Shown here in pieces: positions 1 to 5,192 of a stretch of DNA of 5,192 nucleotides (position 1 is its first letter; every line of letters begins with the position of its first letter). The notes under the pieces were generated by a model. It saw only the letters and a program-made list of their open reading frames with translations. It searched no databases and was not told the DNA's origin. Source of the stretch: JBBRSC01 sp038245795 (GTDB lineage: Bacteria > Actinomycetota > Acidimicrobiia > Acidimicrobiales > Microtrichaceae); assembly GCA_038245795.1 (NCBI GenBank), contig JBBRSC010000239.1:1-5192 (forward strand). Reading direction: 5' to 3'. The position numbers were made by a program, and so were the translations under genes.

Positions 1-512
1 GTCGCTTCGGCCCAGACGGCCACCAGGGCATCGTGGGCTTGGTCCAACGGCACCGGCAACACACGGGTCTCTGTCACCGATCCCATGAAGTTCGTGTCCC
101 CCACCCATCGGGGCACACAGTGCACGTGCAGATGGTCGGACTGCGATCCCCCGGCAGCCCGCCCCAGATTCACACCGATGTTCACACCGTGGCACCCGAA
201 CGCCAGCTCGAGGGCAACCGCCGCAATGCGGACCGTCTGCCACAGCTCGTCATGAGTGGATCGATCCAACTTCTCGACGCGGGAGATCCCCGTATTCGGA
301 AGCACCATCAGGTGGCCTGATGTGTAGGGAAACAAGTTCAGGAGCACGAAGCAGCGCTCGCCACGCGCCACGATGTTCTTCTCACGATCGCTTCCGGGCG
401 CCGCCAGAATCCGTTCGAACAAGGTTCCGGGGGCCCCGTCATCGATGTCGACGGAGGACGCGCCGGTGACATACAGGCTCCGCCAGGTGGCCCAGAGATG
501 CTCGATCGGCAT
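1..512 (-). CDS. HIT-family protein, probable Ap4A phosphorylase-like, 3' partial
   Basis: This is a histidine-triad (HIT) nucleotide hydrolase/transferase, open through the window edge with 170 residues visible and the C-terminus missing. The signature is S-D-H-L-H-V-H-C-V-P-R-W, with the triad histidines at residues 127, 129 and 131 (H131 is followed by C-V-P-R-W). Upstream lie the family blocks L-N-L-F-P-Y-T-S-G-H-L-M-V (residues 58-70) and G-V-N-I-G-V-N-L-G (109-117). The whole resembles actinobacterial HIT proteins of the Rv2613c type, which cleave diadenosine tetraphosphate by phosphorolysis; the exact substrate here is inferred. The N-terminus begins at the L-W-x(4)-S/N-Y block and lacks the longer leader seen in mycobacteria. 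The ATG at 512-510 lies 4 bases after the thrS stop, with no convincing Shine-Dalgarno sequence, so translation probably depends on coupling to thrS. Confidence 0.9.
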   Translation of the reverse strand, partial: MPIEHLWATWRSLYVTGASSVDIDDGAPGTLFERILAAPGSDREKNIVARGERCFVLLNLFPYTSGHLMVLPNTGISRVEKLDRSTHDELWQTVRIAAVALELAFGCHGVNIGVNLGRAAGGSQSDHLHVHCVPRWVGDTNFMGSVTETRVLPVPLDQAHDALVAVWAEA

Positions 513-516
513 CAGT

Positions 517-2511
517 TCAGGCTGACGCCGCCGGCAATGACGTGGGTAACTCGGACACCATCGTCGAGGATGTTTCTTCGATCAGCCGATCGACGAAATC
601 CCCGACCGGTACGTTGCGTTCCACGTCGCCGCCTCGTGGGTTGACGCCAACCGTGCCAGCGGCGACGTCGTCGTCGCCGACCACCAGGACGTAGGGAATT
701 TTCTCTCCCTTCGAGCGCCGGATGCGCTGCCCGAGTGTCTCATCGGCGTCCGACACATGGATCCGAAATCCCTTGGCGCGCAACTGCTGGGCGAGATCGT
801 GGGCATAGTCGTGATGCGCCTCGGCAACCGGGAGAATGCGTGCTTGGACGGGCGCCAGCCACGTCGGGAACGCTCCGGCGTAGTGCTCGATGAGGACCCC
901 GAAGAACCGCTCGACCGAACCGAACAGGGCACGGTGGATCATCACCGGTGGGGTCTTCTGCCCGTCGGGCGCGATGTACTCGAGCCCGAATCGATCGGGC
1001 AGCGTGAAATCGAGTTGGATGGTCGAGAGCTGCCATGCTCGGCCGATGGCGTCACGGATGTCCACGTCGATCTTCGGACCGTAGAACGCTCCCCCGCCCT
1101 CATCGACCACGTACTCGAGGCCCGCCGCGTCCAGCGCACCGCGCAGTCCGTCGGTGGCCATGGACCAGAGTTCGTCGGAGCCGACCGACTTCTCCGGAGG
1201 TCGGGTCGACAGCTTGGCCTGGAACTCGGTGAAGCCGAAGGCGCGCAGCACATCGAGGACGAACGCCAACAATGACGCCAACTCGTCCGGGACCTGCTCC
1301 CTGGTGCAGAAGATGTGGCTGTCATCCTGGGTGAACCCGCGGCTGCGCATCAACCCGTGGACTGCGCCCGACAACTCGTAGCGATACACGGCACCCAATT
1401 CGAAGAACCTCAGCGGTAGATCGCGGTAGCTGCGTTGTGACGACTTGTAGATCATCACGTGGAACGGGCAGTTCATAGGCTTCGGGTAGTACGTCGCGCC
1501 GTCCATCTCCATGGGCGGGTACATGCTGTCGGCGTAGTAGTCGAGGTGACCTGAGGTCTCCCACAACACCGACTTGGCGATGTGCGGCGAGAACACGAAC
1601 TCATAGCCGCCGTGTTCGTGACGGGTGCGGCTGTAGTCCTCCATGATCTTGCGGATCAACGCCCCCTTCGGGTGCCAGACCGCTAGGCCGGGGCCGAGCT
1701 CTTCGGGCCACGACACCAGATCGAGTTCGGCTGCCAATTTGCGATGATCGCGTTTGGCGGCTTCTTCGAGGCGATTCAGATACGCCGCCAGTTCTTTCTT
1801 CGACGACCACGCAGTGCCGTAGATGCGCTGCAGCATCGGGTTCTTCTCGCTGCCACGGAAATACGCCCCTGCGACCCGCATGAGTTTGAAGAAACCGAGA
1901 CGCCCCGTTGATGGGACGTGCGGGCCACGACACATGTCGACGAACGTGTCGCTGTTCCGATAAAAGCTGATCGTGGTACCACCATCGACCTCACCGTCAG
2001 AGGCATCGCCCGCCGCCGCGAGATCCATGAAGACTCGTTTGTAGGGATGCGCCTCCATGAGCGCACGCCCCTCGTCGACACTGAGTTCGAACCGTTCGAA
2101 CGGTTGGTCGGCGGCGATGATCTCGCGCATTCGAGCATCGATCGAGTCGAGGTCGGCGTCCGTGAAGGTGGCGCCGTTGGGCAACTCGAAGTCGTAGTAG
2201 AACCCGTCATCGATGGGAGGACCGCCAGCGAACGTGGCGCCGGGCCACATCTCGAGCACCGCCTGCGCCAAGACGTGAGCGGTGGAATGACGGAGGTGTT
2301 CGAGCGCCGCAGGGTCGCGGTCGGTGACGATTCGCACGGCGTCACCATCGTGAAGCGGGGCCGCTAGGTCCTGGGCATGGCCATCGGCTTCGACGACCAG
2401 TGCAGCCTTGGCGAGACCGGGCCCGATCGATGCAGCGAATTCGGCGCCGGTGGATCCATCCGGAATCTCTTTCGCCGAACCGTCGGGCAACGTCACCGTG
2501 ATCTGGGCCAT
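517..2511 (-). CDS. thrS: Threonine--tRNA ligase (ThrRS)
   Basis: Cytoplasmic class II synthetase that charges tRNA-Thr with threonine; 664 residues, normal for bacterial ThrRS. Visible in order: an N-terminal TGS domain (about residues 1-65); the editing domain with H-S-T-A-H (H75, H79) and C-R-G-P-H (C194, H198), the metal-type motif that clears Ser-tRNA-Thr; the catalytic core with motif 2 (R-F-F-E-L-G-A-V-Y-R-Y-E near 368-379) and motif 3 (I-H-R-A-L-F-G-S-V-E-R near 525-535); and the anticodon-binding domain (about 555-645). The catalytic zinc ligands C348, H399 and H526 keep nearly the spacing of E. coli C334/H385/H511. A longer reading from TTG at 2520 exists, but GGTAGG sits 9 bases before the ATG at 2511 and directly abuts the TTG, so I chose the ATG. 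About 17 extra residues form the C-terminal tail. A hairpin touching the ribosome binding site is listed separately. Confidence 0.97.
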   Translation of the reverse strand: MAQITVTLPDGSAKEIPDGSTGAEFAASIGPGLAKAALVVEADGHAQDLAAPLHDGDAVRIVTDRDPAALEHLRHSTAHVLAQAVLEMWPGATFAGGPPIDDGFYYDFELPNGATFTDADLDSIDARMREIIAADQPFERFELSVDEGRALMEAHPYKRVFMDLAAAGDASDGEVDGGTTISFYRNSDTFVDMCRGPHVPSTGRLGFFKLMRVAGAYFRGSEKNPMLQRIYGTAWSSKKELAAYLNRLEEAAKRDHRKLAAELDLVSWPEELGPGLAVWHPKGALIRKIMEDYSRTRHEHGGYEFVFSPHIAKSVLWETSGHLDYYADSMYPPMEMDGATYYPKPMNCPFHVMIYKSSQRSYRDLPLRFFELGAVYRYELSGAVHGLMRSRGFTQDDSHIFCTREQVPDELASLLAFVLDVLRAFGFTEFQAKLSTRPPEKSVGSDELWSMATDGLRGALDAAGLEYVVDEGGGAFYGPKIDVDIRDAIGRAWQLSTIQLDFTLPDRFGLEYIAPDGQKTPPVMIHRALFGSVERFFGVLIEHYAGAFPTWLAPVQARILPVAEAHHDYAHDLAQQLRAKGFRIHVSDADETLGQRIRRSKGEKIPYVLVVGDDDVAAGTVGVNPRGGDVERNVPVGDFVDRLIEETSSTMVSELPTSLPAASA

Positions 2512-2520
2512 GACCGCCAA

Positions 2521-2526
2521 CCTACC
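2521..2526 (-). promoter_or_regulatory. Ribosome binding site of thrS
   Basis: GGTAGG on the minus strand, 9 bases before the ATG at 2511-2509. It decides between the ATG and the in-frame TTG at 2520-2518, which would have no spacer. Its first G is also the last base of the adjoining hairpin stem. Confidence 0.6.
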
Positions 2527-2546
2527 GGGACCGGACAGAGGTCCCG
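2526..2546 (-). promoter_or_regulatory. Stem-loop abutting the thrS ribosome binding site, candidate translational operator
   Basis: Seen directly: on the minus strand, arms CGGGACC and GGTCCCG form a perfect 7-bp stem closing a 7-base loop TCTGTCC, and the 3' arm runs straight into the GTAGG of the thrS ribosome binding site. One U-G pair could extend the stem into that site. Loop positions 3-5 read UGU, where an anticodon would sit in a tRNA arm, and UGU is a threonine anticodon. Known: E. coli ThrRS represses its own mRNA by binding leader stem-loops that mimic the tRNA-Thr anticodon arm. Inferred: a similar operator may exist here. Against it, the second loop base is C instead of the usual U33, and the sixth base is C instead of a purine. 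There is no following T-run, so it is not an intrinsic terminator. Confidence 0.45.
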
Positions 2547-2559
2547 AAACGGGTTCGAT

Positions 2560-3444
2560 TCAGAAGTTGACCAGGTCGACGAGCGGGATACTCCGCAGGA
2601 CCGATGACGACGAACGCTGCGGCGTGCCGTTCGGATCACCGTCGGCCGATTCAGCACCATCGAGGTCGATCTCGTCGATGCGTCTGACGGTCGCTTCGAT
2701 CTGGCCCGCACCATGGTGGCGAGGCCCGATGTGAGCGGTCTCGGACGGCATCGTCTCGTGTTTCTTGGTGGCGTAGGAGTCGACGTAGTCCTGTCCGGAG
2801 AGGTTACGAATCTCGAACATCACCTCGTCGGTGATCTGACGGAGGACCAGTCGATCGTTCGATCGGTCGCAGTAGCGGGTGACATCGATCGGTGCGCCGA
2901 AGCGGACCGTCACATCCATGAACGGTTTGGGGAATTTGGCATCGGGTGGCTGCACCTCGCGGGAGCCGATGATGCCGACCGGGACGATCGGGCACCCGGT
3001 TCGCAACGCCAGACGCGCCACGCCCGTGTGGCCTTTGTGGAGCAGGCCGTTGCGGGCACGGGTCCCCTCGGGGTAGATGCCGAAGAGCTCGCCCCGCTCC
3101 AATACGCCGGCCGCCGCATCGAGTGCCGCCGTTGATGCATCGCCGCCGCTGCGATTGATGGGGATCATGCCAAGTGCCGGGAACAGGTACTTCGTCTTCC
3201 AGTCGTCCATGTATTCGGCCTTGCCGACATAGGTGACCCGGCGAGGCAGCACGAGCGGGACAAAGAAGCTGTCGAGGACCGACGTGTGGTTGGGGGCGAT
3301 CAGCGCGCCGCCCAACTTGGGGATGTGATCGGCGCCTTCGACGCGGACCCGCCAACCAAAGCGCATGATGGGACCGAGGACCGCCCGCGCGACGGTCTGG
3401 ATCTGTCCAGCGGTTCGCTTGTCGTTTCCTGCGGGTCCATCCAT
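2560..3444 (-). CDS. PlsC-type lysophospholipid acyltransferase (1-acylglycerol-3-phosphate acyltransferase family)
   Basis: Membrane-associated acyltransferase, 294 residues, expected to transfer an acyl chain from acyl-ACP or acyl-CoA to a lysophospholipid such as lysophosphatidic acid. All four family blocks are present: N-H-x4-D (N52, H53, D58; catalytic), I-P-I-N-R (94-98), Y-P-E-G-T-R (124-129; glycerophosphate binding, E126) and C-P-I-V-P-V-G (151-157). The acceptor cannot be told from sequence; plsC is plausible but other PlsC paralogs share these motifs. From about residue 220 the protein runs into a polar, serine/acidic-rich tail of about 70 residues ending in a short hydrophobic stretch, which I do not recognise. 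The reading frame is open up to an ATG at 3654 inside mshC, but the ATG at 3444 has GGGGG 7 bases upstream and leads straight into conserved sequence. thrS starts 48 bases downstream, so co-transcription is likely. Confidence 0.88.
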   Translation of the reverse strand: MDGPAGNDKRTAGQIQTVARAVLGPIMRFGWRVRVEGADHIPKLGGALIAPNHTSVLDSFFVPLVLPRRVTYVGKAEYMDDWKTKYLFPALGMIPINRSGGDASTAALDAAAGVLERGELFGIYPEGTRARNGLLHKGHTGVARLALRTGCPIVPVGIIGSREVQPPDAKFPKPFMDVTVRFGAPIDVTRYCDRSNDRLVLRQITDEVMFEIRNLSGQDYVDSYATKKHETMPSETAHIGPRHHGAGQIEATVRRIDEIDLDGAESADGDPNGTPQRSSSSVLRSIPLVDLVNF

Positions 3445-3568
3445 CAAGCCACCCCCGTGGTTCTTGTCATTCTTACTGATCAATCGGCCGCGCGTCTGGA
3501 CAATCCAGCTGAACGCTGCGGACGGGCTGTGTCCATCTTCAGTCACGACCGCTTGATTTCCGCCACGA
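3445..3568 (-). other. Gap between mshC and the acyltransferase gene
   Basis: 124 bases with no gene I can support. The acyltransferase frame is open across it, but the peptide (polar, no family blocks) does not look conserved. I see no strong -35/-10 pair and no T-tailed hairpin, so whether the acyltransferase is read from mshC or from its own promoter is unresolved. Confidence 0.4.
3452..3456 (-). promoter_or_regulatory. Likely ribosome binding site of the acyltransferase gene
   Basis: GGGGG on the minus strand, continuing as TGG, with 7 bases between the G-run and the ATG at 3444-3442. It supports this start over the longer open frame that overlaps mshC. Confidence 0.45.
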
Positions 3569-4684
3569 TCAGTCGATGATGACGCCGAGTAGGGCGGCGG
3601 CGTCGCTGACCGGACGACCCGCCGAGGCCGCTGCGTCGATGGCCGCCACCGCACCGGGCGTGTCCATGTCGTCGTCGAGCGCGGCGCGAACCTCGTCGAG
3701 TCCGCCGCTCCCGAGGCCGTTGGCCGCCCAGCGCTTCACCCGCTCGGCGTTCTCTGGCATGAGCTCGGGATCCCATTCCCACGGGTCGCGATAGTGGTGA
3801 CCGATGACCGCCAGCCGGATCGCGCGTGCATCCCACGTCTCTGCCAGGTCCGACACGAACACCAGATTTCCGAGGGACTTCGACATCTTCTCGCCGTCCA
3901 TTCGAACCATCGCCTGATGCATCCAGTGCCGTACGAGCGGCTGGCCGGTCACGGCCTCGGACTGAGCGGCCTCGCATTCGTGGTGCGGAAAAATCAGGTC
4001 TGATCCGCCGCCGTGGAGATCGATGGTCTCGCCGTGCTCGCGGAGGCACAACGCCGAGCACTCGATGTGCCAACCCGGTCGACCCGGCCCCCAGAGGGAA
4101 TCCCAGGCGGGTTCATCGGGAAGCGACGGTTGCCAGAGCACGAAGTCGAGCGGATCGCGTTTGTGGGGATCCTCGATGTTGCCGCCGTGCTGAGCGGCCA
4201 GCGCCAACATCTCATCACGGGAGAAGTGCGAGATCTGTCCGAACTTCGGGAACTTCGAGACCTCGAAGTAGACCGCACCGCCAGCCTGGTAGGCGAAGCC
4301 ACGTTCGAGCACCATGCCGATGAACCCACGAATATCGGGGATAGCCGAGGTCGCTCGCGGTTCGGACCAACACGGAATCATTCCCAGAGTCACCATGTCG
4401 CGGTCGAAGCGAGCCATCTCGGTGGCGGCCAGATCGAGATAGTGGACTCCGAGTTCACGGGCCTTGCCGAGGATGGAATCGTCGACGTCGGTGACGTTGC
4501 GGACACAACGGGTGTCGTGACCCATGTCGCGAAGACGTCGCTGGAGGACGTCGTAGGTCAGGTAGGTCGCCGCGTGGCCCAGGTGGGTCGAATCGTACGG
4601 CGTGATGCCACACGTATAGATCGTGACGATCGGCGAGGGACGGAACTCGATGACCGCATCCGAAGCGGTGTCGTAGAGGCGCAC
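3569..4684 (-). CDS. mshC: L-cysteine:1D-myo-inositol 2-amino-2-deoxy-alpha-D-glucopyranoside ligase (mycothiol biosynthesis)
   Basis: MshC uses ATP to join cysteine to GlcN-inositol, the ligation step of mycothiol synthesis in actinobacteria. It is a 371-residue class I synthetase-fold protein derived from cysteinyl-tRNA synthetase. The block C-G-I-T-P-Y-D-S-T-H-L-G-H-A-A-T-Y-L (residues 25-42) is the MshC version; true CysRS reads C-G-P-T-V-Y-D. The HIGH-like motif is H-L-G-H (34-37) and the KMSKS loop is at 266-270. C25, C209 and H234 match the zinc/cysteine site of M. smegmatis MshC (C43, C231, H256), with identical 25-residue spacing of the last two. It lacks the long C-terminal anticodon region of CysRS, as expected. 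The start is GTG at 4684-4682; an in-frame TAA 12 bases upstream leaves no other start. There is no ribosome binding site but a -10 box at leaderless spacing. The N-terminus is about 18 residues shorter than in M. smegmatis. Confidence 0.92.
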   Translation of the reverse strand: MRLYDTASDAVIEFRPSPIVTIYTCGITPYDSTHLGHAATYLTYDVLQRRLRDMGHDTRCVRNVTDVDDSILGKARELGVHYLDLAATEMARFDRDMVTLGMIPCWSEPRATSAIPDIRGFIGMVLERGFAYQAGGAVYFEVSKFPKFGQISHFSRDEMLALAAQHGGNIEDPHKRDPLDFVLWQPSLPDEPAWDSLWGPGRPGWHIECSALCLREHGETIDLHGGGSDLIFPHHECEAAQSEAVTGQPLVRHWMHQAMVRMDGEKMSKSLGNLVFVSDLAETWDARAIRLAVIGHHYRDPWEWDPELMPENAERVKRWAANGLGSGGLDEVRAALDDDMDTPGAVAAIDAAASAGRPVSDAAALLGVIID

Positions 4685-4690
4685 GGCGTC

Positions 4691-4696
4691 AAGTTA
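4691..4696 (-). promoter_or_regulatory. Candidate -10 element of a leaderless mshC promoter
   Basis: TAACTT on the minus strand fits the actinobacterial TANNNT -10 consensus. Exactly 6 bases (GACGCC) separate it from the GTG start of mshC, so transcription starting at the normal distance would begin on the start codon itself. This agrees with the missing Shine-Dalgarno sequence. The -35 region is weak: with 16-17 base spacing I find only TCGTTG or GTCGTT. Confidence 0.5.
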
Positions 4697-4718
4697 GCGA
4701 GCGTTGGCACCACAACGA

Positions 4719-4801
4719 CATCTGACCCCCGTTTTCCGACCAAGATTGTCACTCACCTGGCACGTGGCGTGGGGTGGGGTGGGGTGGAGGCGGGTCAGAT
4801 G
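4719..4801. repeat. 10-bp inverted repeat spanning the fno-mshC intergenic region
   Basis: CATCTGACCC at 4719-4728 and its exact complement GGGTCAGATG at 4792-4801, 63 bases apart. Allowing one bulged base (4791) adds two more pairs (4729-4730 with 4789-4790). The right arm contains the stop codon of the oxidoreductase gene; the left arm lies just upstream of the mshC -35 region. It could fold in RNA or DNA or bind a protein; function is unknown and chance is possible. Confidence 0.4.
4771..4794 (+). repeat. Short GGGGT tandem repeat, potential G-quadruplex
   Basis: Three GGGG tracts (4771-4774, 4776-4779, 4781-4784) separated by single T, then GG, GG and a final GGG (4792-4794). The runs meet a standard four-tract quadruplex pattern with loops of 1, 1 and 7 bases on the plus strand. 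On the transcribed side the RNA is C-rich and G-poor right after the oxidoreductase stop codon, which also resembles a Rho loading region. Whether it forms or acts is not shown by sequence. Confidence 0.5.
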
Positions 4802-5192
4802 ATGCCGTCGAGACCGGTGAAGCGGATCGCGACACGGGTCTTGTATTTCATGTTCACCTGCAACAGCACCGCCGCAAAGGCTTCGATGGGGGCAGCGTTG
4901 GACAGCTCACCGGCATCGATCGGTCGAAGATCCGGCAGCTTGGCGACGATGTCGAGCACCGTTGCAGTGGCCGACGGATGGTCGGAACAGACCAACACGT
5001 CGCTGATGACCGGATGAGCGATGTCGCCGAGTTCCTTGGCGGGCACGTGATGCATGGCCGCCGCGACCAGGGAGCGAGGCACCGCGGCCTGGACCGATGC
5101 TGCCACCGAGCCGCGTGGGGGGACGAGCGGCTGGAATTCGTGGCCGACTTTGGCGAGGGCGTTCGCCATGGAGATGACGACCTTGCCGGCGA
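4795..5192 (-). CDS. fno: F420:NADPH oxidoreductase (NADPH-dependent F420 reductase), C-terminal part, 5' partial
   Basis: The last 131 residues of a protein whose start lies beyond the window edge; the frame stays open to base 5192 as A-G-K-V-V-I-S-M-A-N-A-L. The family is recognised from the end of the NADP-binding Rossmann region (G-K-V-V-I-S followed by N-A-L), then V-A-A-A-M-H-H-V-P-A, S-D-V-L-V-C-S-D, L-R-P-I-D-A-G-x-L and the C-terminal N-M-K-Y-K-T-R-V-A-I-R-F-T-G-L. Members move hydride between NADPH and coenzyme F420 in the cytoplasm and supply reduced F420 to other enzymes. About 90-100 N-terminal residues, including the GxGxxG-type dinucleotide motif, would be missing, so the call rests on the C-terminal domain. 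The stop TGA (4797-4795) lies inside an inverted-repeat arm. mshC starts 110 bases downstream with its own likely promoter. Confidence 0.87.
   Translation of the reverse strand, partial: AGKVVISMANALAKVGHEFQPLVPPRGSVAASVQAAVPRSLVAAAMHHVPAKELGDIAHPVISDVLVCSDHPSATATVLDIVAKLPDLRPIDAGELSNAAPIEAFAAVLLQVNMKYKTRVAIRFTGLDGII

Noticed and set aside
33..320. Plus-strand open frame of 95 codons at the left edge
   Set aside because: It is antisense to the HIT gene, whose histidine triad is intact on the minus strand.
757..1275. Plus-strand open frame of 172 codons inside thrS
   Set aside because: It is fully antisense to the conserved catalytic and anticodon-binding parts of ThrRS, with no recognisable domain.
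2085..2105. 16-bp perfect palindrome AACCGTTCGAACGGTT (2090-2105) with a direct repeat of GTTCGAAC
   Set aside because: It lies inside thrS and is explained by the codons for P-F-E-R-F-E (TTCGAA twice around CGG), so it is probably coding coincidence.
2512..2559. T-box riboswitch or intrinsic terminator before thrS
   Set aside because: The gap is only 48 bases, with no room for a T-box and no T-tail after the hairpin.
3496..3508. Small hairpin (5-bp arms CTGGA/TCCAG, 3-base loop) in the mshC-acyltransferase gap
   Set aside because: Too short, and with no T-run to call a terminator; arms of this size are common by chance.
3445..3654. Longer acyltransferase start at 3654, or GTG at 3546
   Set aside because: The 3654 start would overlap mshC by 86 bases and adds a peptide without family features; the GTG lacks a convincing ribosome binding site. 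The ATG at 3444 has a G-rich site at good spacing.
4013..5017. Long plus-strand open frame (334 codons) antisense to fno and mshC
   Set aside because: It is a GC-rich shadow of two well-recognised minus-strand genes and runs through the intergenic repeat. Its translation shows no family motif.
1..5192. A defence, mobile or biosynthetic system
   Set aside because: All five genes are recognised housekeeping or cofactor enzymes. I found no transposase, integrase, CRISPR repeat, toxin-antitoxin pair or composition break indicating transfer.

Overview
This window reads as a chromosomal core-metabolism region of a high-GC actinobacterium. Three things point there: a cofactor F420 enzyme (F420:NADPH oxidoreductase), a mycothiol-pathway ligase (MshC), and a thrS gene followed directly by an actinobacterial-type HIT protein. 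An Acidimicrobiia-like lineage is my guess from the flavour of the proteins. No ribosomal RNA or other marker gene is present to settle it.

All five genes lie on the minus strand, so they are transcribed from high to low coordinates. In that order they are: the C-terminal part of an F420:NADPH oxidoreductase (5192 to 4795, 5' end outside the window); a 110-base intergenic stretch with a GGGGT repeat, a 10-bp inverted repeat and a likely leaderless promoter; mshC (4684 to 3569); a 124-base gap; a PlsC-type acyltransferase (3444 to 2560); a 48-base gap holding a strong hairpin that touches the thrS ribosome binding site; thrS (2511 to 517); and, 4 bases later, a HIT-family nucleotide hydrolase/phosphorylase (512 to 1, 3' end outside the window). 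Nothing on the plus strand looks like a real gene.

The genes cover redox cofactors (F420, mycothiol), phospholipid acylation and threonyl-tRNA charging. thrS and the HIT gene are almost certainly co-transcribed. The acyltransferase may belong to the same transcript. In many actinobacteria thrS-HIT is followed by phosphatidylinositol-pathway genes such as pgsA, so the acyltransferase fits a lipid/translation cluster, but those genes are not visible here.

I see no mobile element, CRISPR array, tRNA, rRNA or defence system. The most interesting signals are in the gaps. The hairpin before thrS has a 7-base loop with UGU at the anticodon-like position (UGU is a tRNA-Thr anticodon), which raises the possibility of threonyl-tRNA synthetase autoregulation by tRNA mimicry. 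The mshC GTG start lies exactly where a leaderless transcript would begin. A G-rich repeat sits between the oxidoreductase stop codon and the mshC promoter.
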